Under the pieces are notes generated by a model. That model was given only the letters and a program-made list of their open reading frames with translations, searched no databases and was not told the origin of the DNA. Position numbers and translations under genes: made by a program. A stretch of 64,000 bases of DNA from Heterohyrax brucei (lineage: Eukaryota > Chordata > Mammalia > Hyracoidea > Procaviidae). Positions 57,626 to 64,000 of the stretch are shown in pieces (position 1 is the stretch's first letter; every line of letters begins with the position of its first letter). The stretch spans positions 109,653,431-109,717,430 of the forward strand of contig CM053146.1 in NCBI GenBank assembly GCA_028571685.1, in the 5' to 3' direction.

Positions 57626-58249
57626 TTCCTATTCCTGTTAACGGTCTGTGTGGTCTTGACCAGTTCTCTTCCCGTCAGTGGGCCTCACTATTTTTTCTTT
57701 CTTGAGACTGGATCACTGATTCACAGACTAACGCATGTGAAGGAACATTGGGAAGTCAGGAGCTTTTACTCGAATGTCAAAATTTTTGCTGAACACCATA
57801 AAATAGTGGCACATTCAGTTACAATAAATGGATTAGAACAATTTTAGGCTTAGAAAATACAACTGCATTATAAGATCTGAACATTGCATCAAAACTGAGC
57901 ACAGAAGTCCATTAAGAAAAATTGGTAGAGGTCATGTAACTAACCATGTTCAGCTGATTGCAAATTACTCTCATAAATATTTATTTGTATTTGTCGGTTA
58001 ATACTTGCAGAGCCATTGGTTTTACAGGAGTAAATGGCAGGAAAACAAAATCTGTGAGTTAACTACTTCTGCTAATTGAAAAAAAGTCCTGTTTTCAACG
58101 GTTGTGACGACACTTCTCATTCTCAGGGAAACAGGGAGGAAGGCCCTCGCTGGCTTTAGGAAGGCTGACATTCTATGGTTTGCCCAAATTCTGCTGCTCC
58201 GCAAAACAACTAGTCTTACCCCACAGAAATACAGCCTCTGAGAGTAAAA

Positions 58250-58405
58250 GGGCTTCCTGCATTATCTAATCCAATCCTTAATATGCAGATACGGCACAGC
58301 AACACCTAGAGGTTCAAGGCTTTTCCTAAATCATTCAGCTACTTACAAGCAAGGCCGGACTTAGAATTTGATTCTCCTGTCTCCTACTGTACTCAGTGTT
58401 TTTCT
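58250..58405. repeat. MIR-like fragment
   Basis: ATTATCTAATCCAATCCTTA, CACCTAGAGGTTCAAGGCTT and CAAGGCCGGACTTAGAATTT fit a diverged MIR core. Confidence 0.5.
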
Positions 58406-58800
58406 GCTCTGTAAATTTGTGTGATAAGAAAGAGCACACACATTCCGGTATACTTGCAGTTAATTCTCTCTTGATGTTCTCTCATCATTTGTAACTTAGT
58501 CAACAATTATCTCTACAGTTGAGAATTTGCAATTGGAAATCGCATCCTAGTACATAGAGTTCTTTTTTGTTTGTAAGTTAAGATTTACTTATAATCTATT
58601 TAGTTCTTCTGAAGCTGTCAGAGATGGAAAAATAATAAGCAAAGCAGAGCATTTAGTTATTAATTGATGAGGTCAGCATTCCACACATAACTGTCTTTCT
58701 TTTGTTATCCATGGTGTGTTCCATTTCTTTTTGTTCAGTTTATGAGCTATAACAAAGTCTATGTGTTTTGTTAGCATCAGTCTGCATTTTTGTACCTCAG

Positions 58801-58935
58801 AAAAATGGCAAAAGAAAGTTCTGACTTTCCACAGGAAGAAGACTACCTGGATCACCCCAGGAACTCTAAATGACCTTCTGGGGCTGAAAATGAAATATTC
58901 CAAAGCCCCTCTTGTGACGGGAAACACCTCTGTCG
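58801..58935 (+). pseudogene. AOX pseudogene exon 9 (FAD domain), intact
   Basis: This exon of 135 nt begins in phase 1 after ATTTTTGTACCTCAG and ends in GTC-G before GTAGGTAG. It reads KWQKKVLTFHRKKTTWITPG then TLNDLLGLKMKYSKAPLVTG and NTSVG. It aligns with AOX exon 9 (A-EK..QRTRVFGSERMMWFSPVTLKELL...YP.AP.I.GNTSVG), the first part of the FAD-binding domain. The G-NTSVG motif, which contacts FAD in the family, is kept. No frameshift or stop is present. The LTFH..TTWI.PGTL wording is closer to AOX3/AOX4-type copies than to AOX1 as I recall them. Confidence 0.93.
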
Positions 58936-59421
58936 GTAGGTAGCAAAGAGACCATGGTTCCCATTTCCTGTGTTGAAAATCAACACTAGTGAGAAGGATG
59001 AGTGTGGCGTCCACTCACAACTCAAAATGCACACCTGGTGATTCAAACTCACTCTCCTTGCCCAGCAGACAGCGAGCTCTTACATGGTTAATTTCCCTAG
59101 TTCCTAAGGAACAATTTGGTCTCCTATCCCAACTAGGAAGCAATTATATTTTTCATTCTTTTAAGCCTCAGTAAACAGTAGAACAGAAGTTTCTGTCATG
59201 AGACCCTTGAGTGAAAAACCTGCAGATAGCTTCACTACTTGGGTCAGACTAAGTTCAAATATCAGGGGAATTACAGAAGAGGAAAACAAGCCTCTTGTGT
59301 CCAAGTTTCATTTTACTTTGCTTAGTAAGCCTGCAATAAACTCTTCTAAGCCACAGTGTTATTGGCAAAAACAAATCTAGCCGACTTCTTTCCCACTAAC
59401 GAAAATATTTCTATCTTTTAG

Positions 59422-59514
59422 GGCTTGAGATGAAGTGCAAAGAGGTTTTTCATTCAGTTATTCTCTCTCCTGCAAGGATTTTGGAATTGTTAATAGACCA
59501 ACACAGAAGAAGGT
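59422..59514 (+). pseudogene. AOX pseudogene exon 10 (FAD domain)
   Basis: After TCTATCTTTTAG the exon completes the Gly of exon 9 (G plus GG) and reads LEMKCKEVFHSVILSPARIL then ELLIDQHRRR. It aligns with AOX exon 10 (GPE.KF.GVFHP.IISP.RI.EL...). The frame is open. The end is ambiguous: a donor GTGTTC at 59515 keeps the phase expected by exon 11, whereas the better-looking GTGTGT at 59513 would be two bases short and break the frame. Confidence 0.9.
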
Positions 59515-59822
59515 GTGTTCTCCTTTATTAAAATAAGGTCCTGAGGTTGCAGGTGTTTCTGCTAAAGAAATCTGAGGCTGTTTGATCCTTACGAAATCAC
59601 AGGCTCCTGGACCACAAGAAATCTTTTATATTCCTTTCCTCCACCATAATACTGAACCACATGTGATCTTTTGAAAAGACTATCTCCTAGATTCAGAAAG
59701 CCCCAGTAAAGATTGTAGTTATTCTCTGGAGACTGAATTTTCTGCATATGGTTGTTGATTCTCCTGTAAACTCATTCAGATGTCTAACTGCCATCTTAGT
59801 ACTAAAGTACAAAGGAGTGCTT

Positions 59823-59940
59823 TGGGGTCCTTGGATGGTGCAAATGGTTAGCACTTTTGGCTGCTAGCTGAAAAGTTGGAGGTTCAAATCTATCCAGAGG
59901 CATCTCAGAAGACAGGCCTGGTGATCTCCAAACAATAGTA
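59823..59940 (+). mobile_element. SINE variant, 5' part, plus strand
   Basis: GGGGTCCTTGGATGGTGCAA, GGCTGCTAGCTGAAAAGTTG and the CATCTCAGAAGACAGGCCTG block match the subtype at 49425. The copy resumes at 60235. Confidence 0.85.
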
Positions 59941-60234
59941 TATAGTTTAACTAGTAAAAAATGTCTGCCTTGAGCACTAAGCTCTTTTAAGAACTTTCTA
60001 ATGGAATCAAAGTGGCAACAGCAACTTGAAAGATTAGATCAGAACTTTAGGGGGCAGTGAGCTTATGTCAACTGTAGAAAAACAACTCAGAGGAGGGTAA
60101 GAAGGAATACACAGTTGAAGAACATCATCAGGGTCATTGAATTATACACGTGGAAAGTTTAATTCGTGTGTGTTTTGCTCTGTATGTGTTGTTGAGAGCA
60201 ACAACAACAATAAAATTTTTTTAGATGTAAAAAA
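59941..60234 (+). mobile_element. Unidentified retroposon-like insertion in a SINE
   Basis: This segment splits the SINE at 59823-60290. It contains GAATCAAAGTGGCAACAGCA, TTATACACGTGGAAAGTTTA and a 3' end with AACAACAACAATAAAATTTT followed by an A-rich stretch. This is consistent with a poly(A)-tailed retroposon. I cannot name the family. Confidence 0.5.
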
Positions 60235-60290
60235 GTTTGTGGAGTTCTACTCTGACATACAGATGAGATGGTTATGAGTCAATGCAGTCG
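60235..60290 (+). mobile_element. SINE variant, 3' part
   Basis: TTGTGGAGTTCTACTCTGAC, then GGTTATGAGTCAATGCAG, complete the SINE begun at 59823. Confidence 0.75.
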
Positions 60291-60594
60291 GTCTTTCTGA
60301 GGAGTGCTGATGCCTGTTTCTCTTCTCTGGCAGCAGATGAGAACAGCTACTCACGTTCGCTCGAAATAGTCCTCTTTGTCGACACACACTGAATAGAGCG
60401 CATACTGGGAGTCCCTTGAGTTTTCTGGTCCCCAATTCAGCAGACCCAATTTGGGGAACTCTTCCAAAGCTATCCACTAAGGAAGGGCCATGACTCCCTT
60501 CCTCCTCCTCCTCCCATCTTTCACAATTCAGGACTTGACTGTTTAGTTTGTTACTCTGTCAAAACTATAGGTGAAATAAAATCATTTTAAGACA

Positions 60595-60780
60595 CTCATT
60601 CATTTATTAATTTTACAGTTATTAAGCATTTACCATGTGCCAGCCACTAGGCTAACTGCTGGTAAACCAAGGCTACTGAAAAAAACAGCCAACCAAAGCA
60701 TGATTTTTGCTCCTAAGAACGCATAGTTTCAGGGGGAAGCTAGACACAAGAGAAGACAATTGCATAACGAGGTAATAAGT
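60595..60780 (+). repeat. MIR/L2-like fragment
   Basis: TTATTAAGCATTTACCATGT, GCCAGCCACTAGGCTAACTG and a CTTCGCTAAG-like decayed body fit the start of an old MIR/L2-class repeat. Confidence 0.6.
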
Positions 60781-61074
60781 GTGATATTTGTCATTCCATA
60801 GTTTCCTTTGTCATTAGTGGAATTTTCCTCTGCCATCTAAGGGTTGTATTCAAAATTGCACTATCTTTCAATTAGCCCAGTTGCAGTGATTTTTTTAAAC
60901 TTTAATTAAGGAGAATTTGTGGACTTTTGAGGCAGGAAAAGACAAAAATGAATACTATTTAAAATACTGCATATGTTAGAAGTTTTAAATTTAGATGCAA
61001 AGTTGTAAGCAGTAATTAAAATATCTTGTGTTTTTTCCTATTCTATTCTCAACCCTATTTGATAATAGTCAACA

Positions 61075-61236
61075 CTAGTGGTGTCACAGATAAGAGTTCC
61101 AGCTGCGAACCCAAAGGTCAGCAGTTCAAATCCTCCAGGCTCTCCTTGGAAACACTATGGAGTAGTTCTACTCTGTTCTACAGAGTTACTATGAGTCAGA
61201 ATTGACTTAATGGCAACATATGTGGTTTGTTTTTAG
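61075..61236 (+). mobile_element. Paenungulate SINE, plus strand
   Basis: CTAGTGGTGTCACAGATAAG, TCTCCTTGGAAACACTATGG and GAGTTACTATGAGTCAGAAT. It is in the intron between exons 10 and 11 of the AOX pseudogene. Confidence 0.92.
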
Positions 61237-61239
61237 TTT

Positions 61240-62130
61240 GGTAATAGGGAAAGATAGTGAGTTTCTTAAAATTATATTTTATCTTGTAGAAATATACTAA
61301 TCAGATATGTATGATAAGTGAATGCATGATGGCAGGGAAACACAGACCTGTCATTGTTTTCTGTCATTGTTATTGTCCCTTAGGTAACTGGAAAATGCAC
61401 ACACACAACCCCATCTATTTAGTGTTGCTAATTTTACCTATAACTTCAATACTGCTGAGTCATGGTTCTGGCACTCTGAGAAAAATGAATGCATTCTTTT
61501 AACCTTTTTTTTACTTTTGAACTTGGATCAGCTTGTAGTAAACATCCTTTGAAATCTGAATAAATATTTGTTTTATTACCTCAAAGGACAGAGACCTCTA
61601 CCTGCAAGTGTCCCATGTCAGACCATTGCCATGTTAAAACAGGTCAAATAAGTTTATGTCTTGTGGTCAAAGTGCATTACAAAAAGCCTACAGAGGTGGG
61701 CCTGTGGACAGCTATCTCCTTTCTAGAAGAATCTTAGATTTCTAAGCAGTTCTAAGTTAGCTTATTTGGTAAGCAAAACAGAACCTCACTGAAGAAAACT
61801 GTCCCAGCGTGAATTCCTCCGATTCATCTGAAAATCAAAACTGTCCTTAATCAAATGATCTCAACTCCAGGAGGTACTGGAGGGAAGTCTTATTTAATGA
61901 GAGTCACAAGCTTATTTCAGGTTCTTTACAAGAGCTTTGCATTCTGTGCAACTTCCCAAAGTTAAAGCGTGAGCTCCCTCTGCTGAAGTGATTTAATGCA
62001 CGGTGATGAAGTGAAACCACTGAAAACGTGTGTGTTGCCTACTAGGCCATGAAGTTCTGAGAAACATCAGTAAGTATGAATTATAAAAAATATTTTCTGT
62101 TTTTTAAACTCATGACTACAAATGTGGTTT
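61240..62130. other. Intronic stretch without recognised features
   Basis: No exon or named repeat is seen in this part of the AOX pseudogene intron. Confidence 0.35.
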
Positions 62131-62132
62131 TA

Positions 62133-62335
62133 AGGAGCTCTGGTGTGAAAGTGGTTTAGTGCTCAGTTCCAGAAGGCCTGTGGTTTGCACCCACCAGCTG
62201 CTCCTCGGGAGAAAGAGGGAGCAGCCTGCTCCTATAAAGGTTCACAGCCTTGCAGAGCCTCTGGGGCACTTCTGCTTTGTCCTACAGACTGCTTATGTGT
62301 CAGAATTGAGTCAACAGCAAAGGGTTTGCCATTTA
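62133..62335 (+). mobile_element. Paenungulate SINE (longer subtype), plus strand
   Basis: AGGAGCTCTGGTGTGAAAGT, the insert GCAGCCTGCTCCTATAAAGG and the end CAACAGCAAAGGGTTTGCC. It lies about 90 bp upstream of exon 11. Confidence 0.9.
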
Positions 62336-62423
62336 TTTTGTTTTATTTTTAATACTCTCTTTTCCCACTTGCCACCTTCTTGGCCCAGCTTACAGAGTAT
62401 TAACAAAGGTGTCTTGCTTGCAG

Positions 62424-62575
62424 GGTTTGCAGCAGGCGCTGGCCTCAGCCTGGCCCAAGTGAAGGACATGGTGGCTGATGGGATCTGGAAGCTTCCAGAG
62501 GAGAAGATGCCCCTGTACCAGGCTCTTTGGAAACCCCTGAGAATACCTGCTGGAGAGCAGATAAGGAACACGACA
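62424..62575 (+). pseudogene. AOX pseudogene exon 11 (FAD domain), donor lost
   Basis: After GTGTCTTGCTTGCAG the frame reads [20 protein letters not shown] then [20 protein letters not shown] and PAGEQIRN. It aligns with AOX exon 11 ([16 protein letters not shown]....LPEEKT..Y.ALLKHL..LAG.QIRNMA). The FAD-domain signature G-AG-SLAQVKD and QIRN are kept. The first two bases GG complete a codon from exon 10. After the conserved Asn the sequence is ACGACACTACG, with no GT at the expected border. The open frame continues to 62641 only as intron read-through. Confidence 0.92.
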
Positions 62576-62639
62576 CTACGTTCTCTCGCCTACCTGCTGA
62601 GAGTGGGGTATCCTTCAGTCAGTGTTTCTGCTGTGTCCT

Positions 62640-63070
62640 AACATATCCATCTGTGTTCTTCACACACCTGAATCAGATGGAATTCCTCATTTCAGGCCAT
62701 GTAAGCCGTGTTAGTGAATGCATTTGCGGGGAGGTCCTGCCTTCCTGCTGTGACCCTAGGATTTGCCATGACCCTAGGATTTGGGCTCTAATTGTCCATA
62801 AAGGGTCTATCTAGTTCAGAAAGTTCTGTCTTCAACAGTCCCCAAAGGGAATTCTTTGTCACCTTGAAAAAATAACTAATGGATAAATGTAGAAACAACT
62901 GACCTAATAATAAATACAAAAAAAAGAAAAACAAACCACAGGATTTACCCAACCCACTAGGTTAACTATATAGCATAACAACCATTCTATATAGTAAATA
63001 ACTATAAAATAAATATAGATACATGTAACTGTAAACTAACAAACAGTGGAGTGATCCTTTTGAAGTTTCA
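62640..63070. other. Downstream stretch, exon 12 not found
   Basis: The next AOX exon (GGHI.SR......LNP, FAD domain) would be expected near here or further on. Only a very weak GGCCATGTAAGCCGT near 62695 hints at it. A short direct repeat CATGACCCTAGGATTTG / CTGTGACCCTAGGATTTG lies at 62748-62784. Confidence 0.35.
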
Positions 63071-63078
63071 ATCCCACG

Positions 63079-63154
63079 GTGTGAAAGAATTGTTGGAATT
63101 CATCAGTCTCATGTAAATTGTCATCTTTGGTTAATGGGACTTTGTGTTTCTGCT
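63079..63154 (+). repeat. 76-bp source copy of a local duplication
   Basis: These 76 bp (GTGTGAAAGAATTGTTGGAA...) recur at 63732-63807 with about 9 mismatches and no gap, 653 bp away in the same orientation. No family was recognised. Confidence 0.9.
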
Positions 63155-63707
63155 GGCCTCCCCTGGATTCTGCAGGCTCACATTCTAGACTGCACAAACA
63201 GAAAGGCTGCATCTTCGCATGAGTGCCTTTAACCAACGAGGGTCATCTCAGGCCCGCCACCTGCAATTCGTTCCTTCATGTCACTTCTTCAAGTGCTGAA
63301 CCCTCACCAGCTGCCTTTCCCTGGAAGCAGCTTCCTCAGATGGAGGGCTGCTACTGTGTGCTGGCCACAGGCCATCTCTTCCCTACTCTACTCCCATCTA
63401 ACTTTCACTTTGTGTGCATCCCCATGCAGCCATGGAAAGGGGTTTGATAAGCGTGTGGCTGGGAGGACATCAACTTCTCCCATCCTGCAGAAGCCACTGT
63501 CTCACTTGTCCCCTCTTATAAGTACTCCTGTGTCAGCTTCTGGCTCACCTGTACACCTCACCCTTAGCCCCAAGCTATAAGCACCCGAGGTTATTCCCTT
63601 TATCTGTTGTCATGCAAACTCCATGTACATCATTTCAGAATGAAGTCTCCATTTATACATTATAATTTGTGACTCCTCTAAATGAGAAATTAGAAGGGTG
63701 GTATTGA

Positions 63708-63831
63708 AGTAATTTTCACTATTGGTCCTCAGTGTGAAAGAATTGCTGGAATTTATCAACCTCATGTAAATTCTCATCTTTGGTTATTGGGACCTTGTGT
63801 TTCTTCTAGTAATTTTCACTATTGGTCCTCA
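63708..63831 (+). repeat. Inserted 76-bp duplicate between 24-bp direct repeats
   Basis: A second copy of the 76-bp sequence (63732-63807) is flanked by two identical 24-bp repeats beginning AGTAATTTTCACTATTGGTC, at 63708-63731 and 63808-63831. The source at 63079-63154 has no such flanks, so the copy looks inserted with a target-site duplication. Confidence 0.92.
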
Positions 63832-64000
63832 CAGTTCCTAGTTTATGCATAAGTAAAGCGATTAGAGATTCCTCTAAAACATAAGAATGTGCATGGAAAT
63901 TTCACATGCAGGCCCCTAGTTTTTATTCTAATTCCTAGAGAGTTTGCAAAGAAATGCCTTCTCTGTGTAACTCAGCACTCATAGTAACAACAGCTCCGAA

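Larger units (their letters stand above)
39394..62575 (+). pseudogene. Second AOX gene copy: tandem aldehyde oxidase pseudogene (5' half)
   Basis: Ten exons homologous to aldehyde oxidase exons 1-5 and 7-11 occur in the right order and strand downstream of the intact AOX gene, with introns kept, so this is a tandem gene duplicate and not a processed copy. They cover the two [2Fe-2S] domains and the start of the FAD domain. Disabling changes are a 1-nt deletion at the start of exon 2, a TGA in exon 3, loss of one iron-sulphur Cys, a 1-nt deletion in exon 4, missing codons in exon 5 and several lost splice sites. Motifs such as LTFH..TTWI.PGTLNDLL recall AOX3/AOX4-type paralogues, not AOX1. Human also carries AOX pseudogenes next to AOX1. 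Exon 12 onwards is not found before the window ends. Confidence 0.93.

Noticed and set aside
62159-62641. 160-residue open frame as a stand-alone gene
   Set aside because: It is a SINE plus AOX pseudogene exon 11 plus read-through, not a gene.
62690-62735. Possible AOX exon 12 (CATTTCAG then GGCCATGTAAGCCGT, like GGHI.SR)
   Set aside because: Only about five residues match, codons are missing and the rest of the exon (LNP, AVGN) is absent. Chance is as likely.

Overview
The window is vertebrate nuclear DNA from a placental mammal, most likely an elephant or another paenungulate afrotherian. It has short exons with GT/AG borders in long introns. It also holds about two dozen copies of a tRNA-derived SINE (GAAACCCTGGTGGCATAGTGGTTAAG-type head, TATAGGGTCGCTATGAGTCGGAATCGACTC-type body) that I know from elephant and related genomes, young L1 elements, an RTE-type LINE fragment and ancient MIR/L2 remnants. 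No bacterial, organellar or CRISPR features are present.

The genes are molybdo-flavoenzymes of the aldehyde oxidase (AOX) family, in tandem on the + strand. Positions 1096-8176 carry the last four coding exons of an intact AOX gene, most like AOX1. All four are open, in phase and correctly bordered; they include the catalytic Glu and the stop codon. A second AOX copy starts at 39394 and runs to at least 62575. I can recognise exons 1-5 and 7-11 in order, with a doubtful exon 6. It is a pseudogene: there is a 1-nt deletion at the start of exon 2, a TGA and a lost iron-sulphur Cys in exon 3, a 1-nt deletion in exon 4, a deletion of several codons in exon 5, and several lost splice signals. Exons 7-10 remain open with matching phases. 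Its 3' half lies beyond the window or is lost. I did not find exon 12.

The roughly 31 kb between the two AOX copies is mostly LINE-1. L1-B (10521-17839, old, +), L1-C (21029-29324, +, with an L1 fragment and a solo LTR nested in it) and L1-D (31265-38462, -, full length, perfect 13-bp target duplication, inserted in a MIR) make up about 22.8 kb. All have broken reading frames. A smaller L1 (1909-4268) sits in an intron of the intact AOX gene. Three related LTR-like elements, an older L1 3' end, an RTE fragment and many SINEs fill much of the rest.

The less ordinary observations are the mosaic decay of the AOX pseudogene, a hairpin (MITE-like) inverted repeat at 42681-42825, and a 76-bp sequence copied about 650 bp away between 24-bp direct repeats (63708-63831). 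I see no previously undescribed multi-gene system. Matches to AOX paralogues and repeat families are by recognition and memory, not by database search.
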